Below, piece by piece: positions 1 through 7,059 of a stretch of DNA of 17,950 nucleotides (within the stretch, counting starts at the first letter, position 1; each line of letters begins with the position of its first letter). Location: assembly GCA_016191985.1 (NCBI GenBank), contig JACPVB010000138.1, positions 1 to 17,950 on the forward strand, written 5' to 3'. The stretch comes from Chloroflexota bacterium (lineage in GTDB: Bacteria; Chloroflexota; Anaerolineae; Anaerolineales; Villigracilaceae). Under the pieces are notes generated by a model that worked only from the letters and a program-made list of their open reading frames with translations, searched no databases and was not told where the DNA came from. The translations under genes and the position numbers were made by a program.

Positions 1-52
1 CAAACACAGGCACCAGAATCCACCTCACGTGGAGCAATAACGCTGAGGCGTA

Positions 53-72
53 GTAACGACTTTCGTCGTTAC
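53..72. repeat. Perfect hairpin, 8-bp stem
   Basis: GTAACGAC (53-60) and GTCGTTAC (65-72) form a perfect 8-bp stem with a TTTC loop. No T-tract follows on either strand, so it reads as a repeat-derived palindrome and not a terminator. It lies in non-coding sequence with other small palindromes. Confidence 0.6.
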
Positions 73-127
73 AAGCATTTTCATAAAGTTGCGACACTGA
101 AAAAAGTTAATCTCTCACCTTACGTAG

Positions 128-234
128 TTCAATCCCGAAGGGATGGCAGGATTATAGAAAATTGGGTGAATGGAATCCAAATCCCGAAGGGATGGCATGG
201 ATTTAACGAACCATGACACCCTTTCAGGGTTGAA
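128..234. repeat. Small palindromic repeat family, three copies
   Basis: AATCCCGAAGGGATGGCA occurs at 131-148 and again, identically, at 180-197. Each copy holds the mini-hairpin ATCCC-GAA-GGGAT. A third, diverged copy in reverse orientation lies at 214-234: its reverse complement starts TTCAACCCTGAAAGGGT and shares the TTCAA lead and the stem-GAA-stem layout. The direct/direct/inverted arrangement and short palindromic core point to a REP-like intergenic repeat family, not a CRISPR. Confidence 0.7.
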
Positions 235-253
235 TATACCGTGTCGTAACATC

Positions 254-356
254 TATAATCAGTAGATCACGATTCTGGACTCCATCAGCTTGCTGATGGA
301 AATTTTGGGCAGCAAGCTGCCCGACTCCAGAGTTTTTCGTGAAGTACTGATAATCA
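254..356. repeat. Structured dispersed repeat, copy 1
   Basis: A roughly 100-bp element, also present at 1948-2073. From outside in it has TATAATCA at 254, terminal inverted arms TCACGA (267-272) and TCGTGA (337-342), a second stem ATTCTGGA (272-279) with TCCAGAGT (326-333, one G-U pair), and two internal hairpins: TCCATCAGC/GCTGATGGA (281-300) and GGGCAGC/GCTGCCC (307-322). A TAATCA (351-356) closes the right end. The fold is a three-way junction. No coding capacity is visible, so it resembles a MITE or REP-type non-autonomous element; the mobilising enzyme is not in this window. Confidence 0.75.
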
Positions 357-482
357 TTTGACCCTTTCGAGGTCATAAAACTATTCCGCGTAAGACGAGA
401 TAATCTGTTAAATTGTTAAGGTGCAAATTTGTCAACTGCTTTCAGCTTATTTCCAATTTAGTGGAAAATCTATCGGCAATCA

Positions 483-497
483 CTTGAATTTTTCAAG
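483..497. promoter_or_regulatory. Candidate operator palindrome upstream of the XRE gene
   Basis: CTTGAA-TTT-TTCAAG is a perfect 6-bp inverted repeat with a 3-bp centre. It overlaps a possible -35 (TTGAAT, 484-489) and sits 8 bp before a -10-like TAAAAT (505-510). XRE-family regulators usually bind short palindromes over their own promoters, so autoregulation is a reasonable inference. Binding itself cannot be judged from sequence. Confidence 0.45.
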
Positions 498-504
498 CAG
501 CACT

Positions 505-510
505 TAAAAT
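505..510 (+). promoter_or_regulatory. Candidate -10 box of the XRE gene
   Basis: TAAAAT lies 16 nt before the ATG at 527. The possible -35 TTGAAT (484-489) leaves a 15-bp spacer, which is short. The placement close to the start codon matches the other plus-strand genes of the window. Confidence 0.4.
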
Positions 511-526
511 CGAGGTTTTGGCCGTT

Positions 527-1723
527 ATGACCAATTCGGATTTTGGAAAACAACTACGGAACTTCCGCCGGCAATGTGAAAACTCACAAACCAGGAAACC
601 TTTGACACAACAGCAATTGGCTGATTTTCTATATGAAGAAATTGGGATTGACTACACGGGAGCGGCAATCAGTGATTGGGAGCACAACAAGAGCAAAATT
701 AACGCCAACGACCGCCTCCTATTAACCAGCCTGATCAAAATTTTGAAACACCAGGGGGGAATAAAAACTTCAACAGACGCAAACCTCCTGCTCGAAGCAG
801 GCAACTACCGCGACCTCAACGCTGATGAGAAAAATAAGCTATTCCCAGAAGAAATTGGTAATTCCAGTCACCAATCTCTGCCCAGGGAATACTCGAACAA
901 TCCAGGCACTGCATTCAATGAGGCTTTTTTCAACTTCCCTGCTGAATTCCAGAAAATTCTGGCCGAAGCAAAGGAAGGTCCGTCCCCAGCCTGGCCGCGT
1001 GTTGTGGTTGCTGTTGTAAATAAAATAACAAGCCAGTGGACCATCTTTCACTTCGTACGGTTATTGGCCTGGCTTTGGATCTGGCTGATAACGTATCTGA
1101 TGATCTCCCCGTCCCTGCAATGGCCGTTTGACTCGCAGGAAGGTTCTCGATTTCTCATGCGCTTGTATGCGGCAGGCAGCATCCTTATTCCGTTACTCGT
1201 CAGCGCCATGATTGGGGTAAAAAACAATCCCTTTTGGCAGGACAAAAAAACCTCCATGCTTCGTCCCTACATGATTCAGGGCGCGTCCGTCGGCTTTCAC
1301 CTTGGGTATTTTGTTATTTTTGCGCTTTCATTGACGCAATATTATTTCCAGATTCAGCCGTCCATTTGGAGTGAGATCATCAAAATGCTCATCCCCCTTT
1401 CCATTGGCTACGCTGGCGCCCAGCTTGTTCCCCACAATCTCTGGCGCGCGTATGGACGGCTTCACTTAAAAGACGGCGGCATCTTTTTCATCTTCATTAT
1501 TCTTGGGCCGCTATGGGCATGGTTCTTTTTGGAATTTTATGAAATCCTCATCACCCAAAAACTCGGTGTAATCCTCGTACTGTTATCCGCCTCGATGATT
1601 GCAGGCGCAATGGCAATCCAATACCGGCGAAAAGGCAACACCAATATTCCCCTTCTCTGGGTGATTCTTTTTTATGGTTTGATCCTTATCTGCCAGGTTA
1701 TATCGCTCTTTGTGTCGTTCTGA
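527..1723 (+). CDS. XRE-type HTH protein with C-terminal multi-helix membrane domain
   Basis: A 398-residue protein. Residues about 5-100 carry an XRE-like DNA-binding domain (KQLRNFRRQCE, LTQQQLADFL, GAAISDWEHNK) followed by LLEAGNYRDLNADE, a motif I associate with Chloroflexota XRE proteins that carry extra C-terminal domains. A hydrophilic linker to about residue 165 is followed by about seven hydrophobic segments near 175-195, 210-230, 250-270, 285-303, 318-340, 346-364 and 376-398. A DNA-binding head on a membrane anchor suggests a membrane-tethered regulator; the membrane domain matches no family I can name. An in-frame TTG lies at 518, but ATG 527 is preferred because GAGG (512-515) precedes it and the sequence MTNSDFGKQL runs directly into the HTH. 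A palindrome just upstream suggests autoregulation. The next gene is 349 bp away, so it is probably monocistronic. Confidence 0.8.
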   Translation: MTNSDFGKQLRNFRRQCENSQTRKPLTQQQLADFLYEEIGIDYTGAAISDWEHNKSKINANDRLLLTSLIKILKHQGGIKTSTDANLLLEAGNYRDLNADEKNKLFPEEIGNSSHQSLPREYSNNPGTAFNEAFFNFPAEFQKILAEAKEGPSPAWPRVVVAVVNKITSQWTIFHFVRLLAWLWIWLITYLMISPSLQWPFDSQEGSRFLMRLYAAGSILIPLLVSAMIGVKNNPFWQDKKTSMLRPYMIQGASVGFHLGYFVIFALSLTQYYFQIQPSIWSEIIKMLIPLSIGYAGAQLVPHNLWRAYGRLHLKDGGIFFIFIILGPLWAWFFLEFYEILITQKLGVILVLLSASMIAGAMAIQYRRKGNTNIPLLWVILFYGLILICQVISLFVSF

Positions 1724-1731
1724 GTAGTTTC

Positions 1732-1752
1732 ACGGCGAAAAAGGATCGCCGT
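1732..1752 (+). terminator. Weak terminator-like hairpin after the XRE gene
   Basis: ACGGCGA (1732-1738) pairs with TCGCCGT (1746-1752), starting 8 nt after the stop codon. Only two T residues follow, so intrinsic termination would be inefficient. Confidence 0.4.
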
Positions 1753-1765
1753 TCAAAGCAAAAGA

Positions 1766-1895
1766 AACTGTCGTGGCACAACGCTTCGACTGCGTTCAGA
1801 CGGAGGGGCTGTCCTCACTCCGCTCAGCGCGAACTCTTCGTCCTGAGCGGAGCCACACGCTTTTGTTCTTTGTGTGGCGCAGTCGAAGGACAGTT
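1766..1895. repeat. Nested palindromic intergenic element
   Basis: Inverted arms are nested: AACTGTC (1766-1772) with GACAGTT (1889-1895), CTTCGACTGCG (1784-1794) with CGCAGTCGAAG (1878-1888), CTCCGCTCAG (1818-1827) with CTGAGCGGAG (1843-1852), and a side hairpin GCCACAC (1852-1858) with GTGTGGC (1872-1878). The cttcga/ctcag style is typical of REP-like repeats I associate with Anaerolineae genomes. No protein is encoded. Together with the terminator-like hairpin and the structured repeat at 1948 it accounts for most of the 349-bp gap before recQ. Confidence 0.7.
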
Positions 1896-1947
1896 CTTTA
1901 GGAGCGAAGCTTGGTAAGTAAACAAGGCCAACCCAAAGCGGGGAAAG

Positions 1948-2073
1948 TATAATCAGCCAATCACGATTCTGGACTCCATCAGCTCACTTGCCCTGTGGGT
2001 GCTGATGGGAATTTTGGGCAGCAAGCTGCCCGACTCCAGAGTCTTTCGTGAAATACTTATAATCAGCCAATCA
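1948..2073. repeat. Structured dispersed repeat, copy 2, abutting the recQ start
   Basis: Second copy of the element at 254-356, with the same arms: TCACGA (1961-1966)/TCGTGA (2046-2051), ATTCTGGA (1966-1973)/TCCAGAGT (2035-2042), CCATCAGC (1976-1983)/GCTGATGG (2001-2008) and GGGCAGC (2016-2022)/GCTGCCC (2025-2031). The first hairpin loop is 17 nt here against 2 nt in copy 1, while the stems are kept. It is bracketed by exact 16-bp direct repeats TATAATCAGCCAATCA at 1948-1963 and 2058-2073. The last base of the right repeat is the A of the recQ ATG. Confidence 0.8.
2058..2063 (+). promoter_or_regulatory. Candidate recQ -10 box
   Basis: TATAAT ends 9 nt before the recQ ATG, which would place the transcription start within about 3 nt of the start codon. 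The box belongs to the right direct repeat of the structured element, and the corresponding -35 region falls inside that element. Confidence 0.5.
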
Positions 2074-4241
2074 TGCTTACACCAGAAACCATTCTCAAAT
2101 CCACATTCGGGTACGACACCTTCAAGCCACTGCAGCGCGAGATCATCAACAATGTGATGGCGCGCCGCGATACGCTCGTCATCATGCCCACGGGCGGCGG
2201 AAAATCGCTCACGTACCAAGTGCCCGCGCTCATGCTCGATGGCCTCACCGTTGTTGTTTCGCCGCTCATCGCGTTGATGAAAGACCAGGTGGAGCAACTC
2301 CGCGCATTGGGTGTGCCTGCCGTTTTTCTTAACAGTTCGCTCTCGCAAGAAGAATATCAAGAGAATATGGACTCTGTAAAAAGCGGACAGTCCAAACTGC
2401 TTTACGTTGCGCCTGAGACATTGCTGACTCCCCGAATTTATTCGCTTCTTTCTTCGTTGAAGCTTGACCTGCTCGCGATTGACGAAGCCCACTGCATCTC
2501 AGAGTGGGGACATGACTTCCGCCCCGAATACCGCCAACTGGTGGATGTGCGCCGCAAATTCCCCTCCGCTGTCTGCATGGCGTTGACCGCCACCGCCACG
2601 CCCCGAGTCCGTGCGGATATTAAGTCTTCGCTGGGGTTCAATCAATCGAATGAATTCCTCGCTTCCTTTAATAGAGAGAACCTCTTTATCGAAGTGACTC
2701 CCAAGAAAGACCCTGTTTCGCAAACCCTGCATTTTTTGCAAAATTTCAAAGACCAATCTGGCATTATTTACTGTTTCTCCCGTAAGCAAGTGGACGAACT
2801 CGCCGCGACCCTGGCGCGCTACAAATATTCCGTGCGGCCTTATCACGCGGGGTTGGAGGATTCCGAACGCAAGCGCAACCAGGAAGCCTTCATCCGTGAC
2901 GATGCGCAGATTATTGTAGCGACGATTGCCTTCGGCATGGGCATCAACAAGCCGAACGTACGCTTCGTCATTCACTTCGATTTGCCAAAAAGCATCGAAA
3001 GTTATTACCAGGAAATCGGGCGCGCGGGACGGGACGGCCTGCCCTCGCATTGTCTGCTGCTGTACAGTTATGGCGATGCCAGCAAGATCAAATATTTCAT
3101 CGAGCAAAAGGAAGAACCCGAGCGCAGCGCATCCTACCAGCACTTGGATGCGATGACGCGCTATGCCGAGGGCAGTATTTGCAGGCGTAAACCTTTGCTT
3201 TCTTATTTTGGCGAGACCTATTCACAGGAAAGCTGTGGAACTTGTGATAACTGCGGCGCGGAACCCAGCTCGCAAACCGACATCACCATCCCCGCGCAGA
3301 AATTTCTTTCCTGCGTCAAACGCAGCGGAGAAAAATTTGGCGCGGCGCACATCGTGGATATTTTGCTTGGCTCGGAAAATGAAAAGATTCAGAAATACAG
3401 TCATCAAACTTTGTCCACGTATGGGATCGGCAGGGAATTAACCAAAAGCCAGTGGATGCACATCTCCCGTCAACTGGTGGAGCGTGGGTTGTTGAATCAG
3501 GAACCCACCTATCGCGTTTTATCGGTCACTGCCAGGGGGTTGGAAATGCTCAAATCGCGGGAGCAGGTATTCGGTCAGATCAATGAGGCGAAGCGTAGCG
3601 AGCGAGTTTCCGCAAGACTCAAATCCGCATCAGTTGAAGAATCGGAATATGACAAGTCGCTGTTCGCGTTGCTGCGCAATAAAAGAAAAGAACTGGCCGA
3701 TGCGTCAAACGTCCCTCCCTATGTAATTTTTTCGGATAAAACCTTGGTACAAATGGCGGCGTATTTTCCGCAGGATAAAGACAGCCTGATGAACATGAGC
3801 GGCATGGGCAAGGTGAAGTACGAACGCTATGGCGCGGATTTTCTGGCGATCATCAAAGAGTATTGCCGGGAAAACAAGATCGAGGAAAAATATAAAACGC
3901 CCATGCGCGAGAAGGACGATGCGGGGCGGCGTTATATGGTGGTGGGCGAGGCGTACAACGCGGGCGAGAGCCTTGAAAATTTGACGGCGCGTTATGGTGT
4001 GACGGCGGATACGATCCTGAATCATCTGGCGCGCTTCCTCATGGCGGGCAATCCGCTGCGCTCGGCGGAGGACTTGCTCGCTCTTTCCAAACTGACGCCT
4101 GATCAGCAGCAAAAAGTTTTCGCCGCCTTCGACGAAGTAGGCCCGGACATGTTGAAGCCTGTGCACGAAACATTAAACGCCACTGTAAATTACGATGAGT
4201 TGAAAATTTTGCGTTTGTGTTATTTGTGTGAGAAGAGATAG
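2073..4241 (+). CDS. recQ: ATP-dependent DNA helicase RecQ
   Basis: A 722-residue superfamily 2, 3'-5' DNA helicase acting in recombinational repair and fork restart. Visible motifs: TGGGKS Walker A (40-45), DEAH (137-140), the RecQ aromatic-rich loop EWGHDFRPEY (144-153), motif III TATAT (172-176), and motif VI QEIGRAGRDG (313-322). Zinc ligands of the RecQ C-terminal domain are C370, C388, C391 and C394, followed by a winged-helix region (about 400-495) and an HRDC domain (about 527-600). Residues about 615-715 form an extra helical region resembling the helix-turn-helix tail of some RecQ proteins. At 722 residues it is longer than E. coli RecQ (about 610), explained by this tail. No Shine-Dalgarno is visible before the ATG; a TATAAT 9 nt upstream suggests a leaderless message. 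The membrane-protein gene 2 nt downstream is probably co-transcribed. Confidence 0.96.
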   Translation: MLTPETILKSTFGYDTFKPLQREIINNVMARRDTLVIMPTGGGKSLTYQVPALMLDGLTVVVSPLIALMKDQVEQLRALGVPAVFLNSSLSQEEYQENMDSVKSGQSKLLYVAPETLLTPRIYSLLSSLKLDLLAIDEAHCISEWGHDFRPEYRQLVDVRRKFPSAVCMALTATATPRVRADIKSSLGFNQSNEFLASFNRENLFIEVTPKKDPVSQTLHFLQNFKDQSGIIYCFSRKQVDELAATLARYKYSVRPYHAGLEDSERKRNQEAFIRDDAQIIVATIAFGMGINKPNVRFVIHFDLPKSIESYYQEIGRAGRDGLPSHCLLLYSYGDASKIKYFIEQKEEPERSASYQHLDAMTRYAEGSICRRKPLLSYFGETYSQESCGTCDNCGAEPSSQTDITIPAQKFLSCVKRSGEKFGAAHIVDILLGSENEKIQKYSHQTLSTYGIGRELTKSQWMHISRQLVERGLLNQEPTYRVLSVTARGLEMLKSREQVFGQINEAKRSERVSARLKSASVEESEYDKSLFALLRNKRKELADASNVPPYVIFSDKTLVQMAAYFPQDKDSLMNMSGMGKVKYERYGADFLAIIKEYCRENKIEEKYKTPMREKDDAGRRYMVVGEAYNAGESLENLTARYGVTADTILNHLARFLMAGNPLRSAEDLLALSKLTPDQQQKVFAAFDEVGPDMLKPVHETLNATVNYDELKILRLCYLCEKR

Positions 4242-4243
4242 AC

Positions 4244-5149
4244 GTGAATACCCCCGATGGACGCAGGTTTTGGTTAACAGTTCAGGAGCGCGCAGGCCGC
4301 ATGGCTCACGAATTAAACGTTCTTTCACGCGGCTGGTTAAGGGTGTTGTGGACCGCCACTCAACGGACGATAAAACCGGATACGGCAGTCATGGCTTCAG
4401 CCATCGCCTATTTTGCGCTTTTCTCGCTTTTTCCTTTAATCCTCTTGAGCATTTCCATTGCAAGTTACGGCCTCGGCCCGGATACGGACCAGCATATTAT
4501 CGTCCAAAGGCTGGAGTTCCTTGCCCCGGCGTTGAGTCAGCTACTGGGTGAAAATATAGACCAGATCATTCGGGCGCGCGGGTCTGCGAGCGGCGTTGCT
4601 TTGATCGGCTTGATCTGGTCGGCCTCTTCGGTTTTTTATACGCTGACCCACACCCTGAATCAAATCTGGCATAGCAGGCAAAGCCGCGCGGCGTGGAAAC
4701 GGCGCGGGCTGGCAATTCTTTTTGTTTTGGCCTTCGTTGGCCCGACTTTATTTTTGATTTCACTGGCAGGCAGTGTGCTGTCCAACCTGCGCTTCTGGCT
4801 GCCGGACCTGATCCTGCCCTTCCGGGGAGAGATCGGTGTGGCGTTGACGATCCTGCTCGATATTGCGCTGTTCATGGCGGTCTATATGCTGCTCCCACGC
4901 GGGAGATCCACATGGCGCGAGATACTCCCCGGCGCCATGGGCGCCGGGCTGCTTTGGGAACTGGCAAAGAAAACTTTTTTGGCCTTTGTCGCCACATATA
5001 TTTCCATTTCAAACCTGGTATACGGAACCGTGGCCGCCATCATCGCCTTTCTCGTATGGGCCTATGTGGGCAGCCTGATCTTTCTCTTCGGGGCGTATGT
5101 GAGCGTTTCCTATTGGGAGTATAAGCACAAGGACACGCGCGAGCTTTAA
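4244..5149 (+). CDS. YihY/BrkB family membrane protein
   Basis: A 301-residue inner-membrane protein of the YihY/BrkB (formerly 'ribonuclease BN') family, whose molecular role remains poorly defined. About six hydrophobic segments lie near residues 48-72, 115-135, 155-180, 197-217, 229-250 and 262-286. Family-type motifs are AMASAIAYFALFSLFPL-like sequence in the first helix (48-65), SAS..FYTLTHTLNQIWH (126-143) and LP.RSTWREILPGA (217-231). The start is GTG, 2 nt after the recQ stop, so translation is likely coupled; purines (agaagagatag) just upstream may serve as a weak ribosome-binding site. An ATG at residue 20 is an alternative start but lacks a site upstream. A short charged tail ends the protein. 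No functional link to RecQ is implied beyond co-transcription. Confidence 0.88.
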   Translation: MNTPDGRRFWLTVQERAGRMAHELNVLSRGWLRVLWTATQRTIKPDTAVMASAIAYFALFSLFPLILLSISIASYGLGPDTDQHIIVQRLEFLAPALSQLLGENIDQIIRARGSASGVALIGLIWSASSVFYTLTHTLNQIWHSRQSRAAWKRRGLAILFVLAFVGPTLFLISLAGSVLSNLRFWLPDLILPFRGEIGVALTILLDIALFMAVYMLLPRGRSTWREILPGAMGAGLLWELAKKTFLAFVATYISISNLVYGTVAAIIAFLVWAYVGSLIFLFGAYVSVSYWEYKHKDTREL

Positions 5150-5153
5150 AAAT

Positions 5154-5180
5154 TACACGCTGAGACAATCTCAGCGTGTA
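5154..5180. terminator. Bidirectional terminator between convergent genes
   Basis: A perfect 12-bp stem, TACACGCTGAGA (5154-5165) with TCTCAGCGTGTA (5169-5180), loop CAA. On the minus strand it is followed by ATTTTT, giving a good intrinsic terminator for the operon ending at 5236. On the plus strand the T-tract is missing, so termination after the YihY gene would rely on the stem alone. Confidence 0.8.
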
Positions 5181-5235
5181 CCCCAGTTTCGTATCCGTAT
5201 TCCCCTTTCCACCACTGATACGCCGGTAAGCAGGA

Positions 5236-6189
5236 TTATGATTCCGAAATCATCCTTATAAAGGTAGGGGTAATGGACGGGTCAAAATGTACGCCGGATT
5301 GTTCGACGATATAAGCAATTGCCTCTGTCCGCGACCATGCACGCCGATAGGGTCTGTCGGAGGTCAGGGCATCATACACGTCCGCAAAGGCGAAGATGCG
5401 CGCAAAAAGTGGAATGGATTCGCCTGCCAGCCCATCCGGGTAGCCGCTCCCGTCCCATTTTTCGTGATGGGAGCGCGGGATCGGCAAGGCGGGCGCAAGG
5501 TAATGGATGGGTCCCAGAATCTCCGCGGCAATGAGAGGATGGCGACGCATGATGACCCATTCCTCATCTGTCAACGAGCTGGTTTTGAACAGGATATTAT
5601 CCGGGATGGCCACCTTGCCAACATCATGCAGGATGGAACCGCGTTTAATGTGAACGAAGTCTGTTTCCGAAAGACCCAATCGAAAAGCAAGCGACAAAGC
5701 CATATCCGTTACACGGCGGGTATGGTCTTCCGTCTCCTGGTCTCTAAGATAGAGAGCCTGAGACCAGCTTTCAATGGCTTTATCATAGGCCAGGGTTAAT
5801 TCATCGTGCGATGATTTTTTATATTTGGTAATGTCCCGCACGAACATGATATTCTGGTTATCTGCAAAAGGGACAAGCCGGGACTCGTACCAAAACTTAT
5901 CCTTGAGCACTTCGAGCATATATTCGAACAGGACCACCTTGCTGCCGTTGCGAAGCTCATGGAGCGCGTTTTTATACTTCTGCCAGACATCCGCCGGCAC
6001 AAAATCCTGAAATTTGGCGAAGGATTTTTTTTGAGTGAGGATGTATAACTGCGGGCCGTTGCCGGCTTTATAGTCCAATATCATTCCGTTATTATCCAAC
6101 ACCAGCATCAGTCCATCGAAGGCCTGAAACATGGCGTTCAGCCTTTGTTCAGGGTTGGGGAGGTGGGTCAAAGCAAGATCCGTTTGCAT
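5236..6189 (-). CDS. PAS and HD-GYP domain protein, probable cyclic-di-GMP phosphodiesterase
   Basis: A 317-residue protein with an N-terminal PAS-like sensor (about 16-122, containing VLDNNGMILDY and a final MFVRDITKYK) and a C-terminal HD-GYP domain (about 140-315). Catalytic signatures look intact: H156 (EDHTRRV), HD 188-189 in ILHDVGK, H217 (RRHPLIAAEIL), HHEKWDGSGYP (241-251) and D270 (FADVYDALTSDRPYR). Such enzymes hydrolyse cyclic-di-GMP to pGpG or GMP at a two- or three-iron centre. No receiver domain or transmembrane segment is seen, so the protein is cytosolic and the signal presumably arrives through PAS. It is the last gene of a four-gene operon, 13 nt after the NHLP-clan gene. 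The sequence before its ATG has no purine-rich site, so translational coupling is likely. Confidence 0.92.
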   Translation of the reverse strand: MQTDLALTHLPNPEQRLNAMFQAFDGLMLVLDNNGMILDYKAGNGPQLYILTQKKSFAKFQDFVPADVWQKYKNALHELRNGSKVVLFEYMLEVLKDKFWYESRLVPFADNQNIMFVRDITKYKKSSHDELTLAYDKAIESWSQALYLRDQETEDHTRRVTDMALSLAFRLGLSETDFVHIKRGSILHDVGKVAIPDNILFKTSSLTDEEWVIMRRHPLIAAEILGPIHYLAPALPIPRSHHEKWDGSGYPDGLAGESIPLFARIFAFADVYDALTSDRPYRRAWSRTEAIAYIVEQSGVHFDPSITPTFIRMISES

Positions 6190-6202
6190 GGCAGGGGAGG
6201 GG

Positions 6203-6472
6203 TTATTGATAGTTCAAAGCCCTGTTCAATTGCCTGGCAAAATCCGTAAGTGATTCCGCACGAATTGAAACAATCACATCAAGTTCTTCCCTGGTGAGCG
6301 AAAAGGTCTCGCCAAGGTATCCTTTTTGCAGTGCGGTATGGGGATCCTGTAGAAGCATCTGGCAGAACTGGCGGTTAACAACGGCGGCGGCAAAGATGCG
6401 GCTCAGTCCATTTGAATCTACCGGCTTAACGCTGATATTCATTTGAGTTTGAAAAGCAAGTGGTGAGATCAT
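6203..6472 (-). CDS. Os1348-like NHLP-clan small protein
   Basis: An 89-residue soluble protein. Residues 27-82 (FAAAVVNRQFC, LLQDPHTALQKGYLG, FSLTREEL, IRAESLTDFARQL) resemble the nitrile-hydratase-leader-peptide (NHLP) clan, particularly Os1348-type members common in Chloroflexota. The hallmark is a DP..AL..GY segment followed by LT.EE and a short amphipathic helix. Members of the clan serve as RiPP precursor leaders or occur with signalling genes. There is no Gly-Gly junction or Cys/Ser/Thr-rich core after the leader-like part, so this is unlikely to be a conventional RiPP precursor. The start overlaps the upstream stop as ATGA, and GAGGT (6481-6485) lies 8 nt before it. ATG 10 codons in is an alternative. 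Role unknown; context suggests partnership with the HD-GYP enzyme. Confidence 0.7.
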   Translation of the reverse strand: MISPLAFQTQMNISVKPVDSNGLSRIFAAAVVNRQFCQMLLQDPHTALQKGYLGETFSLTREELDVIVSIRAESLTDFARQLNRALNYQ

Positions 6473-7059
6473 ATTGTTTTACCTCGTAAATATGGAATTT
6501 CCTGTCTGTTTCTCTGGCGGGCCAGCAGCCAGAACACGCCAATGGCGATAAATACGTCACCCAGGCTAAATGCCACCTGGTAGGCCGACCAGGCCGGGGG
6601 GAGGAAACGATCCGCAAGCCATTCGAAGCGGGTGTGTTCCGTGGGCAGGAGGATATCCTTTGTGCCAAAGCGGTCACCGGGCTGGATATCATCCAGGATT
6701 GTCTGTGAAACTAGGTGACTGGCCGTCTGCGGGCTGATGGGCATAAACCCGCGGTTCGCCGCTATGACCGTGAAGTTGAGAGCCGTTCCAATGAGCAGGA
6801 TCATCATCCCGGGCTGGCGGCGGTTCAACCAGGCAAAGGCCAAAAACAGGACTTGAGAGAACGGCAAAAGGTAGGCTAGCCAATGATCCGGAAGGGTTTG
6901 ACGGGTGCCCGGCAGGTAAAAGGCAACGAACTGCGGCAGAAAGGCTGCGAACACCAACCAAAGATGTTTCATTTCCGGCGGCTGGTATGGATGATTATGC
7001 CAACGAGCCCATCCCAAACCAGCCAACAGCCCCGCAAGAACAGCGAGGGCTAAAATCAC
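6469..7059 (-). CDS. DUF5317 family membrane protein
   Basis: A 196-residue integral membrane protein of unknown function. I recognise the DUF5317 pattern: an N-terminal helix (ILALAVLAGLLAGLGW, 2-17), helices near 32-50, 60-78 and 84-101, then NFTVIAANRGFMPIS (95-109), a loop with DRFGTKDILLP (129-139), TRFEWLADRF (143-152), and a last helix with YQVAFSLGDVFIAIGVFW (160-177). The start is taken as GTG at 7059 because the family begins right at the first helix, GGGAG lies upstream, and the codon overlaps the stop of the preceding small gene (TAGTG). The frame stays open upstream to 7353, but that extension has no family resemblance and overlaps the microprotein gene. It is second in the operon and overlaps the next gene by 4 nt. 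Confidence 0.8.
   Translation of the reverse strand: MILALAVLAGLLAGLGWARWHNHPYQPPEMKHLWLVFAAFLPQFVAFYLPGTRQTLPDHWLAYLLPFSQVLFLAFAWLNRRQPGMMILLIGTALNFTVIAANRGFMPISPQTASHLVSQTILDDIQPGDRFGTKDILLPTEHTRFEWLADRFLPPAWSAYQVAFSLGDVFIAIGVFWLLARQRNRQEIPYLRGKTI

Noticed and set aside
131..197. Two identical 18-bp repeats with about 31 bp between them, resembling a CRISPR fragment
   Set aside because: Only two direct copies, the repeat is too short and internally palindromic, a third copy is inverted, and no cas genes are nearby.
1953..2492. 179-codon minus-strand frame across the repeat and the recQ start
   Set aside because: It runs over a structured repeat and conserved recQ motifs; no domain or start signal supports it.
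6203..6472. NHLP-clan gene as a classical RiPP precursor
   Set aside because: No core peptide rich in Cys, Ser or Thr follows the leader-like part, and no cyclase, radical SAM or peptidase-transporter gene is adjacent.
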